Origin: Protula sp. h YS-2021
Taxonomy: Eukaryota; Annelida; Polychaeta; Sabellida; Serpulidae
Length of the DNA: 64,000 bases
Direction: 5' to 3'
NCBI GenBank assembly: GCA_949752745.1
Contig: OX457024.1
Location: forward strand, 106,789,692-106,853,691
Part shown: piece by piece, positions 22,015 through 33,446 of the stretch
How positions within the stretch are numbered: the first letter of the stretch is position 1
How the letters are laid out: each line of letters opens with the position of its first letter
The notes under the pieces: generated by a model
Database searches by the model: none
What the model was told of the DNA's origin: nothing
What the model saw: the letters and a program-made list of their open reading frames with translations, nothing else
Made by a program: the position numbers and the translations under genes

Positions 22015-22470
22015 TTAAAAATATACTTTAGGTTTTAAAAATTTAAGGTATTCAATAAAGTAAACTTCTCTACTTTTATGCTTGCAAAGATGAATAAATA
22101 ATCTTGCTTGCAGAAGAATGAAATCAACCATATAACTGCTCTTCCCTAAGTTTTCGCCTCGAATAATTCCCAATAGTTGAATTGTGTTCGATAGAGCGAT
22201 ATTGGCTTTTATCATAATGTTATTGTTTATAAAATTTTCTAATATTTTCCAGAATAAAGTTAAATTTGAACAGAGTATAAACATATGCATGATATCATTC
22301 TTCACTTTACAATTCTGACAATTCGATGCGACCGTCGGGTCAAATTTTGCGACTATATAATTTGATGCATAGTTTTTATGCATAATTTTATAGTTTAACA
22401 TACTGTCCCGAACATCTCTAGTCAAATATTTCGTCTTACCAAAGATGTCCTTAAATTCACAATCAGTCAT
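22015..22470 (-). pseudogene. LINE ORF2 C-terminal remnant
   Basis: The 151-codon frame contains NCQNCKVKNDIMHMFILCSN, a CxxC-x7-H-x4-C knuckle like that found after the RT of L1/Tx1-type LINEs (C..C...E...H.F..C followed by W). Upstream RT sequence is missing. It lies in creatine kinase intron 3, just outside the pogo-like end. The family assignment is tentative. Confidence 0.45.
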
Positions 22471-22799
22471 ATATATATATTCATTTTTTTAACCTGAGCG
22501 CAAAGTTTGTGACGTCATCAATGCCGTGTAAACTCAGCCTATCCAATGCCTTTGACAATAAACCCTCCCCGTGCCCACCCCACCCCCCTCCCACACACAC
22601 ACACTTCACGCCTCTATCAATGCCCCGAAACGAAAACCATTTCACCCCAGATTTTTTTATCTGAACAGCGGGTCTGACGTCACGCGTCCCGTTAGAAACT
22701 GCTCAGTCTTAATTCCCGACAAAATTGCCAGATTTGAATATAAAACCCTCACTCTGAGCAGGCGTGTTTCCTGTCGACCTGTGCTTCCGTCGTCGCTGA

Positions 22800-22990
22800 A
22801 AGATTTTATTGAAAACCACCACAACCCCACCCCACAAAACCACCACAACCCCACCTCACAAAACCACAACAACCCCACCCCACAAAACCACCACCCCACC
22901 CCACAAAACCACCACAACCCTACCCCACAAAACCACTACAACCCCACCCCACAAAACCACCACAGCCCCACCCCACAAAACCTCCAAATA
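22800..22990. repeat. 24-bp minisatellite (CCACCACAACCCCACCCCAC)
   Basis: About eight units of 24 bases, with small deletions. The Thr/Pro/His-rich open frames across it are repeat artefacts. Confidence 0.85.
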
Positions 22991-23094
22991 ATTTTTTCTA
23001 AATGTCTTTTTTTTCATATACAAGTTATCGCAATATGTAACTTTTAGATGTACAATGAGTGTATACCGCCAAAAGCAAGAAGTGAAACATTCCG

Positions 23095-23252
23095 TGATTC
23101 AGTTCAAGCGTGGGATGGCTGGCGGAGGGCGGGAATCCGCCGCACTTTTGTGAAGAAATGTTTACCTTATCGGGGTTGAGTTGCGGCGCGTCCGGCGCGG
23201 GGTGGTTGGCGGAGGGCGGGAATCCGCCGCGCTTTTGTGAAGAAATGTTTAC
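23095..23252 (-). repeat. Tandem copies of the exon 3 end with splice donor
   Basis: On the minus strand, exon 3 is followed by GTAAACATTTCTTCACAAAA and then a second copy of GGCGGATTCCCGCCCTCCGC...CCCGATAAG|GTAAAC (donor at 23165). A third, partial copy has lost its donor (to about 23100). Lengths are multiples of three, so the frame stays open through all copies. Confidence 0.9.
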
Positions 23253-23348
23253 CTTATCGGGGTTGAGTTCCGGCGCGGGATGGCTGGCGGAGGGCGGGAA
23301 TCCGCTGTGCTTTTCGTCAATCACCGGATCAAATAAATCCTTGAAAAC
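23253..23348 (-). CDS. CK: Creatine kinase exon 3
   Basis: Thirty-two codons, phase 0: VFKDLFDPVIDEKHSGFPPS, then ASHPAPELNPDK. VFxxLFDPxIxxxHxG is the family signature after AGDEESYE. The acceptor is TTGCAG and the donor is AAG|GTAAAC. Confidence 0.93.
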
Positions 23349-23754
23349 CTGCAACCAGAAGTGAAATATAAACAAGATCACAGATTTTGATATTTTTTAT
23401 ATTAAAACACACTACAAGTAATTAACGTACTTTATTTGCCATATGTTACCCGTGATTTATTACCCATGATCTATTACCCGAATATGTTACCCATGATATG
23501 TTACCATAGCCTGTTAACCTTGATTTGTTACCCTTTTAACAGCATAAATGTAAAACAGAATGTAGAGGTGGAATGAATCACATGGAATTTTATGAAATCA
23601 ACAGGAGCAAAGAGACTGCTTTGGGTTCAGAAGGGTGATTGATTATCGGGGGCGGGGGGAAGGGTGATTGATTATCGGGGGCGGGGTTATTTGATGTGTT
23701 TGACCAATGGATGCTTCAGGGAGGGGAGATCGCTACAGCACTTATAGCCTAAAG

Positions 23755-23950
23755 TACCAGCTTGGTTGTCACCTCGTACCGTTCCTCAGCACCAGCTGTC
23801 GGACCGAGGATAACTCCCTCGTCCTCCCCCTCCCCCATGCAGTGATTTCTCACCTCGTGACTTTCCTCATAACCGGCTATCAGGCCGAGAAGAACTCCCT
23901 CGTAAGCCCCCCTCCGCTCCCCCCTTCCCCAAGCATGCCGTGGTTTCTCA
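23755..23950 (-). repeat. Two degenerate copies of the exon 2 end with splice donor
   Basis: Downstream of the exon 2 donor (minus strand) lie copies reading GGAAAGTCACGAG|GTGAGA (donor about 23853) and GGAACGGTACGAG|GTGACA (donor about 23772). Each is preceded by the GGTCTGATAGCTGGT-like segment of exon 2. Spacing is about 98 and 81 bases. Confidence 0.85.
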
Positions 23951-23951
23951 C

Positions 23952-24077
23952 CTCGTAGCTTTCCTCGTCACCAGCTATCAGACCGAGGATCTTGCCCGTG
24001 AAGTCCACCGACGGCTGGATACATTTATCGAGCGTCACGCCGTTAGGTGTCGCTTTGTCGTACAGCTTCTCGTAGAT
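23952..24077 (-). CDS. CK: Creatine kinase exon 2
   Basis: Forty-two codons, phase 0: [20 protein letters not shown], ending [19 protein letters not shown] is the creatine kinase hallmark that differs from the arginine kinase equivalent. The acceptor is TTGTAG and the donor is GAG|GTGAGA. Confidence 0.93.
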
Positions 24078-24363
24078 CTACAACACCACTGATTTTGATG
24101 ACGTAAAACGATATAGCTATACAGATTTTTAATTAAAACAATCAAAACAAAAGAAAATTGCGATAACTGGACAAACCCCAGAGAAAAAAGTTTGAGAACT
24201 CGATCGTACTCTCACCAGGACAAAATGCCGGAATTCATACATATGTTGATGAATAGCGATCGGATCCTACTGAAATTTCGGGATTTGCGCTGTCGGGATC
24301 AATATCTGGAAAAATACTCTGGATGACACTTGGGATTTAGACCGGCAAGCGTCGTTAATAAAC

Positions 24364-24970
24364 GCCCGGTGTAAGGAAGCGTTTTTACCCCCAAAATAAA
24401 TCGAACCCCGGTCGATTTGTTTTAAAACAAACAGACCCCCCGGTCGATTTGTTTTAAAACAAACAGACCCCCCGGTCGATTTGTTTTAAAACAAACAGAC
24501 CCCCCTTGAAATGTTTTAACCCTCTTATTTTTTTGTTGATTTCTTTATTTTTTTCCACATATGGCCACCTTATTAGTTTCTTTAATTGAAATAAAAACTA
24601 TATCCATGAATAACAATTTATTTAGCAACTAACATCTACACTTCCAACACTTCCAACACCACTAACATACAGTCACCAAAAAATATGTCCAAGCTCAATA
24701 ATATCATTTCAAAGGCTCAAAATAATAATTTTTCACATCAAAAGGTAGAAAATGCTTAAGATAGTATTTAAAAATCATATGCACCTTTTTTTACTTCCAT
24801 TTTATATTTAAACATGATTATCTGGAGGGGTCATTTTATTATAGGGGAGGTCTGTTTGTTATGGCGGGCTTTCCCAAAACAAATCGACCAGGGGGTCTGT
24901 TTGTTTTAAAAAAAATCGACCGGGGGGTCGATTTGTTTGGGGGTCAAAGCGTTTCATTACACCGGTTTCG
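24364..24970. mobile_element. Hairpin element with tandem-repeat arms (CGGTCGATTTG)
   Basis: The left end GGTGTAAGGAAGCGTTTTTA and the inverted right end GGTGTAATGAAACGCTTTGA are followed on both sides by repeats of GTCGATTTGTTTTAAAACAA plus CAGACCCCCC (three left, two right). The AT-rich interior has no gene. Confidence 0.7.
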
Positions 24971-25529
24971 AGTAATCCATGCGTCCTTCACCTTTCGACC
25001 ATACCCCCAAAAAACTTTGTGTTCCGTAACTTGTCGGCTTCAGTGCCGACTGTCAACAGTTGAAAAGTGAACATAAAAATTGTGTTTTATTTTTCAGTCA
25101 AAAAGAATTTAATTGTAACCTTAACAGTTTATTGAAAAGGTTTATCAAGGCCCGTTTTAAGAAGGCGAGGTCTTTGTTTTTTATGCAGGCGATAATACCG
25201 TTTCAGGCTATAATAACGTTGTTATAAACAGATGACCTCTCAGAGATGTCGTCGATAATACAGTATTTGTGCAAGATTACAGTATTTCCAAAATGTCAGT
25301 GCTTTTAATAAACAATGTATAACAAATATAACGCATTCTTTTTATCTCTTTAAATTTTCTATCCAGCTCTTTTTTATTCCATTATCTGCACCTGAAACCC
25401 CCCACCTGATTTAGTTCTTAAGTGTCGTAAAAATTACCCGATACCAAAGTTACTCTAGAGTGGCTTGTGGGAACCAATTTATTTGGCATTATGCTCTAAA
25501 CACTTGGGATGCGAGTAGCACGTGCATGA

Positions 25530-25865
25530 TCTGTGTGAATATATGAATATATGTGGAAAAATGTAAATAAATGTGGATATATATGGATATATGTGGATAA
25601 TATGAGAATGTGTAGAATTATATATAATATAGAATTATATATAATGTGAATTATGTGGATATATGTGGACATACGGGTGTCTGTTCCTGGGGAGTGGGGA
25701 TTTGTTCCGGGGGGGGGGGGTCTGTTCCGTTTACCGTGGATAAATGTGAATATATGTGTATATATGTGAATATATGTGAATATTTGTTGATAAATGTGAA
25801 TATATGTTGATATTTGTGGATAAATGTGGGTATATGTGGATGTATGTGTGAGCTTTATATTAAAG
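25530..25865. repeat. TATATGTGGATA / TATGTGAA minisatellite with inner G-rich insert
   Basis: Degenerate 12-24-base units on both sides of a G-rich block (25675-25735) with CTGTTCC(T/G)GGGG words. No gene is seen here or in 24971-25529. Confidence 0.6.
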
Positions 25866-26690
25866 CCTTTCAACGGCTCCATGCAAACATTGTTATACTT
25901 AAACAAGGATAATTTAGACTGACTGTTGTTATGTTACGTCACGAAGTTAAGTGGCTCAGCTTGACAGGCTGTTGTATTGTTACGTCACACGGTTAAGTTG
26001 TTCAGCTAGACCATGTGCTTCGGACGTTCAGTACTGCCGTGCTTTCACAATGAGTGCTGATAAAAATACAGTAATTAAACCAATACTAGACACAATACAG
26101 CAAAGGTTACACTTATCTTATCACATTATTAGACAACACTCTTATTATCTGTGATTTCTTTTACACGTACGTTAGGGAGGCGTTATCTACTCCTCTTATC
26201 AGAGATGGCGGAGATAACAACACAAAGGCTTTGGGGGACGGGGCCACTTAAAGTCAATTAACTCCGCATCATTGTCACGTAAACGTTATAACTGCCCGAG
26301 ACAGTTATTTAAATGTCTATACTAAATGGCACGAGATTCCTTTGCGGCATTTTCGTTTCAACCACTCTACATTTGCGGACTGTCTCCACAAAACTCGATC
26401 GTCGTTTTTCATGACACTACAATTATTTTGATGGCGTAGGAATCGACCTTTATTGGTTGATCTCAGAAAACATATTTTGTTCTATATCACACAAATTCTT
26501 TGCAGTCATGAACAAAAACCCTGCAAAATAAAGAGTAATTTGAGTGCTAAGAGATACACTTCTAAACTCCAGAGAGCAACTAATCATTGATACTAAAAGT
26601 CTCTACCGACGGCAAAGATAAAAACTAAGAATCGGCATGTTACCTAGAGATCAAATCGTGTATGTTCAGTTACCATATTTTGCTGCTGTA
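25866..26690. other. Creatine kinase intron 1, no gene recognised
   Basis: Mostly unique AT-rich sequence. TGTTACGTCAC(A/G)(A/C)GGTTAAG-like words occur twice near 25930 and 25978. I could not support any coding or RNA gene. Confidence 0.35.
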
Positions 26691-26727
26691 CTTTTATCCA
26701 AGAGGGGTGGGGGTAGGGGGGGGGGGA

Positions 26728-27177
26728 GGAACATAACGCCCGACGACATAACGCCCGACGACATAACGCCCGACGACATAACGCCTGACGACATATCGCT
26801 CGTAAAAAGGTACAGGGTGCGACATTTGAACCGATGTTTGCCCCACTTTTTTTTTTTGCTTTAATATATTGCTCCAATTAACTTCATTTGGCTCACTGTT
26901 CAAAAGACATGAAAAGCCTTTTAATGCCAACTCCGGAAGTTCCATCACGCTGAATCCGATAAAAAGGAAACCCGTTTAACGTCAGCTAGTGTCTAATCTA
27001 CGGAGTCAGTGTGCCCCCCCCCCCCCCCACGCCACTGCGGTTACGCGTGTTGCTAATTAATCCCTTGATACTTCGATGTCAAAACGTTCCTCTAATGGGA
27101 GCTGTTTATGTTGAAACATCATATTTCAACTACAAGATGGAAATTATAGAAAGTAATAAAGGAAAACTAAATTGTAA

Positions 27178-27227
<50 letters not shown>

Positions 27228-27310
27228 GATGAATAAAAATTGGTCCAAATGTCGCACCCAGCACTTTTTTGCGGACGTTATGTCATCGAGTGTTATGTCG
27301 TGGATTCGTC
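26728..27310. mobile_element. Hairpin element with tandem-repeat arms (ACGACATAACGCC)
   Basis: The left arm has four units of CGACGACATAACGCC and then GGGTGCGACATTTGAACCGA. The right arm carries the inverse (GTTATGTCGTGG, GTTATGTCATCG, and TTGGTCCAAATGTCGCACCC). A44 (27180-27226) lies next to the right arm. Confidence 0.7.
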
Positions 27311-27654
27311 CGGAGTACCAGCTGAAAACTGCCGGTAGAAATGTGTGTATATGTGTGATGGGAATAGAGTCGGATAGATATCAACTAATGGGTATCAGCT
27401 AATTGCACAAGCTTGTGAGCTTAAAGGTAAAAGTTGTTTTTTTTTATATATATATATAACATTCACTCTTTAGTTAACATCTTGTGAGATGTTAATCTTG
27501 CTTAGGCGGCTATAATAGGAGAACTTTTTGCTATTCAGTACAACTTGAACAATGGCGTTTTTTGTACCTCATTGAGCCAAATTCAACAGACCTAAAAAAA
27601 TAGAGAAAGGTTAAAAACAGAATAGCCTGCTTTACGATCCTCCAGTGGTCCACT

Positions 27655-28160
27655 CAGGCACCAACTGGTCACCGTGCCTGTCCCGGGGGCCAATAAGACA
27701 CCAATTGGTTACCGTGCCTGTCCCGGGGGCCAATCAGGCACCAACTGGTTACTGTGCCTGTCCCGGGGGCCAATCAGGCACCAACTGGTTACCGTGCCTG
27801 TCCCGGGGGCCAATCAGGCATCAACTGCTTACCGTGCCTGTCCCGGGGGCCACTCAGGCACCAACTGCTTACCATGCTTGTCCTCGGGGCCAATCAGGCA
27901 CCAACTGGTTACCGTGCCTGTTCCGGGGGCATTCGGGCGCCATCTGGTTAATATGCCTGTCCCGAGGGTGTAGGCACCCAGGCACCAACTGGTTACTATG
28001 CCTGTCCCGGGCAAGACATCAACTGGTCACCATGTCTGTCCCGGGGGGCATTAGGGCACGAACTTGTTACCACGCCCGTCCCGGGGGCCACTCAGACACC
28101 AACTGGTTGCCATGCCTGTCCCGAGGTGGGGGCATTCACGTCTCAGCTAGTTACCATGAC
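27655..28160. repeat. 40-bp minisatellite CCAACTGGTTACCGTGCCTG
   Basis: About 12 units of CCAACTGGTTACCGTGCCTG + TCCCGGGGGCCAATCAGGCA, increasingly degenerate to the right, merge into the dispersed repeat at 28160-28350. All three + frames are open over parts of it, as expected for a 40-base period. Confidence 0.9.
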
Positions 28161-28372
28161 TTTTTAAAACGACCCCCAAACGTGAAGTGCTAAGCTAGAA
28201 ATTTGACACCGGTTTTAATCCGCGGAATATTGAATGAACATTAGCCCCTTTTTAACGAGGCTCGCACTCCGCGCGGACTGCGTCTTACCTCAAAATTATC
28301 CCCTTTCTCCACGTTTCGTTTTTGGACCGCATGGTAGTACATATGATACCAAGCGGCCTAACTGGAATTTGG

Positions 28373-29837
28373 ATGTCGCTAACTTAATCAAAAGGAAAGA
28401 TTGATTGATTGATTGGCATCCGTCCACCTCCTAGAGGCGGTGGTTATCTGCTTAAATCTGTTTGGGATTCTTCTTCAGTCCGTGGGCATTAAGTTAGCTA
28501 ATCCACTTTTCATCATGAAGCCTCACGCCTTCACTAATGTCGCCTTTCCACGTGGACCTGGTGTCTCCACGGGCCTCCCAGTCCTCCAATGGGATCCCAA
28601 ATGCCTTCATATCACGTGTACAGGCGTCTTTAAACCTGAGTTTTTGGATCCTTTTGGCCTTTTGGCATCAGCTATTTTACGATAAAATAGATCCTTAGGG
28701 ATACGGAGGTCATCCATATGGCGAACATGGCCAAGCCAGCGTAGTCGTCTCTGTTTCAGCAATACAGATACACTTTGGAGTTCGACCTTCTGTAGTATGA
28801 CCGCGTTTGGTACACGGTCTTGCCAGGTTATGGAGTATACGACGTAGGCATCTCATGTGAAAACTATTTAGTTTCCTTTCTTAGTAGAGGTAAGTTATCC
28901 TAGTCCATGATTCGCTGCCATAGATCAAAGTACTAAGAATGCACGCTCTGTAGAAGCACATCTTCGTTCTTGTCGTAAGTTTTGGGTTGTTCCAGGCGCG
29001 CTTCGTAAGACGACCAAAGGTGGTTGCGGCTTTGCATATGCATATGTTTATCTCGTCGTCCACCGAAACTGAGTCTGTGACGAATGACGCAAGGGAGCAG
29101 AGCCTGTGCACAACGTCTAGGGCAGCGTTGTTTATCGTAAATGCAGGAGCCTGTTGCGCACCTTGAGCCGCCAACCGTTTTCTTCACGCTGATTGTCACA
29201 AGCAATGGCGAGGCGGTCCATCAGGTGCTGCAGTTTCTGTTCGCTGTGCGCCACTAGAGCTGCTTCGTCCGCAAACAGGAGTTCCTGTATCATGACCAGT
29301 CTGCGCTTAGTCTTCGCCCGAAGTCTATAAACACTGTATAATTTGCCGTCTGATACCTTCCTCGACAGAGTGGAACGCAAAGTGGAGTAATAAGGAGAAG
29401 AATATGCAAAACAGAATTGCGGCCACACCACACCCCTGCTTCACACCGTTGAGGATTTCAAAGCTATTGGGTGTATTACCATCGAAGTTGACTGAACTGC
29501 GCATGCCGTCGTGAAAAGCACGAATTAGACCCAAAAGTCTGCGTGGGCTACCTATTCTAGCCAAGACCTTGTATAGTCCCGATCTGCTCACGGTGTCGAA
29601 GGCCTTGGTCTGATCGACCAAGGCGATATATAGAGGTTTCTGTTGCTCTCTGCACTTCTCCTGCAGTTGCCGTAGGAAGAATATCATGTCAACTGTTGAC
29701 CTTTGTGCTATAAGGCCACATTGAGATTCGGGATACACTTGTTCTCCAAGCGTTTGTATTCTCTTGAGAATGACGCGCGCAAACAATTTTCCGGTAATGC
29801 TCAATAGGAATGTCGCTAACTTAATCAAAAGGAAAGA
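28373..29837 (-). mobile_element. 5'-truncated LINE with 28-bp target duplication
   Basis: Exact 28-base direct repeats (ATGTCGCTAACTTAATCAAA...) lie at 28373-28400 and 29810-29837. Between them, on the minus strand, is a non-LTR RT from its middle (ITGKLFARVILKRIQTLGEQ, ESQCGLIAQRSTVDMIFFLR, ALVDQTKAFDTVS, VKQGCG) through the C-terminal part (TRTKMCFYRACILSTLIYGSESW, LRWLGHVRH). It has several frameshifts. The 3' end carries a (TCAA)n tail at 28400-28416. It sits in the creatine kinase intron. Confidence 0.85.
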
Positions 29838-30039
29838 CCGTTGATTAAATTGAACGACTGCTAAACTGTAACTTTGTAGTGTTATCTGAATAACCATGCT
29901 TTTTTATGGACTTACTTATTTATTGAATTATTTATTTATAAAATTATTTGTTGATTACTGATTATTTATTAACAAAATACAGAGTACATGAAAAGAAAAA
30001 GAAAGTGTCTCATTGTGGATGTCCGAAAATTTTATTAGG

Positions 30040-30075
30040 AACATGAAAATCGACTGGGGGGGGGGGGGGGGATGG
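30040..30075. repeat. G-homopolymer
   Basis: A run of about 16 G with a second short run. The surrounding 29840-30640 is AT-rich and shows no gene. Confidence 0.5.
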
Positions 30076-30649
30076 GGGGTCACAAATAGGAGTTGCCATG
30101 GCATCAACAGTGGCCTGTACTCAAGACTATAGTGTCGTCACCATGCACTCAGTGTGGCCCACTTGAATAGCTGATGTGAATGCAGTATCAGACTGGTTTT
30201 GTCTCAAGTATCTTGACACTGTCTCGAGGGGTTACGTCAGTTATTGCCTTTGTTATCAAGAGTTCGATGTGTAAATATGCTATATAGCACGTGCAAAGGT
30301 CTATATGCGGTTTCAAAATTGTAAGAAAATGTTAGATTACTTTAAGGTACAAATGATCTTGAAGACAAACTAGATTTAAGAATGTTATTTGTTCTTATTA
30401 TTGCTCACTCTTTTAGGTAACATTTATAATGCGAGAAAAACATTTATAATATGCCCAAAATGCTTCAAACATGGATGTGAAGTTTCGTCATTAGAAGTAC
30501 GGACGTCTATCTGTATGTATACCATGCTCACTCTGCACCTCAGTAACCAGTGAGCATTTACAGCAACTAGAAAAATATACCAGCTCGCAAATAGGACAAC
30601 TAAACAACAGGACCCTTCCACCATTCCGGAAATCAAACAGACTTAGTTC

Positions 30650-30905
30650 AGTCGCTTGGGGTCCATGGAGTGGGGTTGGGGGGGGGGGGTTGAGGGGTGG
30701 AGGATTAGGGGGTATGTGCACGCTGATGTGACAGTCAATGGGTGGCCTCTTAATTTTGAGGAGTTCCACCACATGTGTATAACCTTAGTCCCTTTGGGGT
30801 TCATGGGGGTGGGGGAAGGGAGCGTCAGGGGGCATGTGTATCCCCTTAGTCCCCTTGGGGTTCAGGGGGGGGGGAAGGGGGCGTCAGGAGGCATGTGTCC
30901 CCTCA
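30650..30905. repeat. G-rich degenerate repeats (GGGGTTCAGGGGGG...GCGTCAGG)
   Basis: Two to three copies of a ~60-base unit with CCCCTTGGGGTTC and GGGGGCGTCAGGAGGCATGT(G/C). The region 30905-31521 shows no gene apart from the adjoining exon. Confidence 0.5.
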
Positions 30906-31521
30906 CAGTCTGAGAGGAAGATTTACGTTTTCTGTGTTTGGATTTTCTTATCACCATTTAATTTTCATACGATTTTTCCGTTGCGTTTCTTGCTCTGTCT
31001 TTTTTAAGAAGATTTTTTAATAAAAACAAAGACTAAGCTCTTCCTTGTCTGTTTTATGAGGCAGTTTGAAATTCATATCTCCACAAGGGCCATTTTATAG
31101 ATAACAACGATCCATTTGCTTCGTTATTAAAATGCAAATCGGCTATCAATAAGGATCACTTATAAATCGGTCGATGAGTGCAATCGTGGGACTGAAAATT
31201 CGAAAGCCGGTATGTGCCTGTTCAAAAGCAAAGATAAAATGGTAAAAGAAATGTCGAATAATATGACCATAAAATGAGACTAGGAGACTTCCATTAACAT
31301 TTAATTTTTATCTTTTTTTTACAATACGTTTTATATATATTAGGAGAGCCTGTTGACGTTTTTGCAACTAAAAGTTGCTCGCAACATATCCAATTCTTGA
31401 AAACTGAGCGTTCTGTTTTCATACAGCCATATATGCATAAATCAGATGGTGTGTGGATTGGGGGGTGAGCGGGAGTGGGAGGGAGGCAGTATTGGGGGGA
31501 ATTCACTTTTTCAAAACTTAC

Positions 31522-31635
31522 TTCAATAGTGAGATGGTTCCTCACGAGATTCTGGTGAGCAGTGTACTGTGGGTAGTTGGCCCTGGCGTTCCTGCCTTGT
31601 GCGTACTCCGCGTACATTCCCTTATTATCGCCCAT
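31522..31635 (-). CDS. CK: Creatine kinase alternative first coding exon 1b
   Basis: Thirty-eight codons from ATG in a good context (GCCATGG), beginning MGDNKGMYAEYAQGRNARAN and ending HQNLVRNHLTIE, with donor GAA|GTAAGT. The phase-0 end joins exactly to exon 2 (IYEKLYDK), as at HNNHMAKxLTxEx in other creatine kinases. It is paralogous to exon 1a (13 of the last 19 residues identical) but has a different N-terminus, so it is likely a mutually exclusive first exon. Confidence 0.8.
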
Positions 31636-32264
31636 GGCTTTTTGTATCTTATATTTAGCGCCAAGAAAGTAAAATGTATAGGTACACCATTGGACACTCA
31701 GTCCAAGTGGCACTACTGTCTAGATTTTGGTTTATTTCAAGCTTGAAATGATGGACTGACTAGACCGTATATGTAATAAATCAATTTTGTGCACAATTGT
31801 GCTGCTGTCTTTAAAGGCTTTGGGAATTGGTGGACGGTTACAGATATTGTCAAAGGGCATTCGTTCTGGCGAATACGGTTTAGAATTACTTTTTTATGGG
31901 GATTTAAAAAAAAACTTCTTATGTCACATTTTATATTTTTACAGCAAGCTATTGAGGGTGGGGATGTGGGGGAGGAGCGTGAGGGTGTGTGGGAGATGAG
32001 AGAAGATGTAGGGGATTAGAGTGAGGGTGTGGAAGAGAGAGTGAGGGTGTGGAGGTGAGAGTGACGGTGTAGGGAATTAGAGTGAAGGTGTGGAGGAAGA
32101 GAGTGAGGATGTGGAGAAGAGAGTGAAGATGTCTATTGTTATTATTACTCTTTATTTCTTTATTTACTGTTTTATTTAGTTACGTTTTTCCTATGGATGT
32201 ATGCCTACTACCTGTTTGACACTTAATATAAGATGCGACTCACCAGGATCAACCGTTGACTAGC

Positions 32265-32535
32265 CAGAATTAATCTGTGACCTGCCATGAGCACCCTGTG
32301 ACGAGCTAGTATTAATCTGTGACCTACCATACCACTCTGTGACAAGCTAGGATTAATCTGTGACCTGCCATGACCACCCTGTGACGAGCTAGTATTAATC
32401 TGTGACCTACCATACCACTCTGTGACAAGCTAGGATTAATCTGTGACCTGCCATGACCACCGTGTGACTGGCCAGAATTAATCTGTGACCTACCATGACC
32501 ACCCTGTGACGAGCTAGGATTAATCGAACACCCCA
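32265..32535. repeat. 42-bp tandem repeat, array 1
   Basis: About six units of TCTGTGACCTGCCATGACCA + CCCTGTGACGAGCTAGTATTAA. They share CTGTGACC with the second 42-bp array nearby. Confidence 0.85.
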
Positions 32536-32774
32536 GGACCAATCTGCGGTCAATCAAGACTAACCTTCCACCCATCAGAACAACCCTGTGACCGGTCAGG
32601 ATCAACCCAGGGATCCACCTTGGATGCATCGGGATCGATCTGTGATCCACCAGAATGCACATGTAAACCACCAAGACCATCATTCGATCCACTAGGACGG
32701 TGCCCAACCATGATCAACCTGCAACCACCTTGTCCAACCTATAGTCAACCAGGAATAAAATGTTATCCAACAGA

Positions 32775-32960
32775 ACCAACCTGTGACTCATCAGGACTAA
32801 CGCACAACCTACCAGAACCAACCTGTGACCCATCAGGACTAACGCACAACCTACCAGAACCAACCTGTGACCCATCAGGACTAACGCACAACCTACCAGA
32901 ACCAACCTGTGACCCATCAGGACTAACGCACAACCTACCAGGACCAAGCTGTGACAAGAA
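32775..32960. repeat. 42-bp tandem repeat, array 2
   Basis: Four nearly identical units of CCAACCTGTGACCCATCAGG + ACTAACGCACAACCTACCAGAA. Because 42 is divisible by three, long periodic open frames appear on both strands; these are not genes. Confidence 0.9.
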
Positions 32961-33314
32961 TCAAACAAAATCAAATCAGTACAACACCCGATCCGTCAAT
33001 AAAACGCAAGTCACATTTGTATGAGGCATATTTCAGACGATTATCAGGTAGATCCAAAATACTTCCTCCTACTTCCAACGCACTTGCAAAAGGATAAAAA
33101 AATTATGAGTGTATAAATATAAAGATTAACTAAGGTTTGTTTATGATCTATGATGGCCCTAAAACTAGGTCTTGATCTGTCACAATATGGTTTTAAAATG
33201 TATATTTTCGTGACGCTAAATATAAGAAACTATAGGCGCCCAGTCTCCTATAGTCCCGTGCATACCTGAGAAAAAAAATGTGCATAATTTAGAAAAAAAA
33301 TATTTAAAGCTTAC

Positions 33315-33446
33315 CTCGAGGCTCAGATGATTCTTGACCAGATTCTGGTGAGTCGTGTAGAGAGGGAAGTTATCTTTGGCTGGGTAGTTGGTGTGGTTTT
33401 TGGAAAGACCGAGACGGTAGTTTTTGAGAAACTCGCTTTGACTCAT
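33315..33446 (-). CDS. CK: Creatine kinase first coding exon 1a
   Basis: Forty-four codons from ATG (MSQSEFLKNYRLGLSKNHTN) to HQNLVKNHLSLE, with donor GAG|GTAAGC, phase 0 into exon 2. An acceptor-like CACGCACTCAG lies one base before the ATG, which suggests an upstream noncoding exon. It gives a ~384-residue enzyme, close to the usual ~380. Confidence 0.85.

Noticed and set aside
27645..28193. 182-codon Gly/Cys-rich frame
   Set aside because: Translation of the 40-bp minisatellite; other frames are equally open.
31600..31635. N-myristoylation of exon 1b product (MGDNKG), as in sea-urchin flagellar creatine kinase
   Set aside because: Asp at position 3 and no Ser/Thr at position 6 argue against it.
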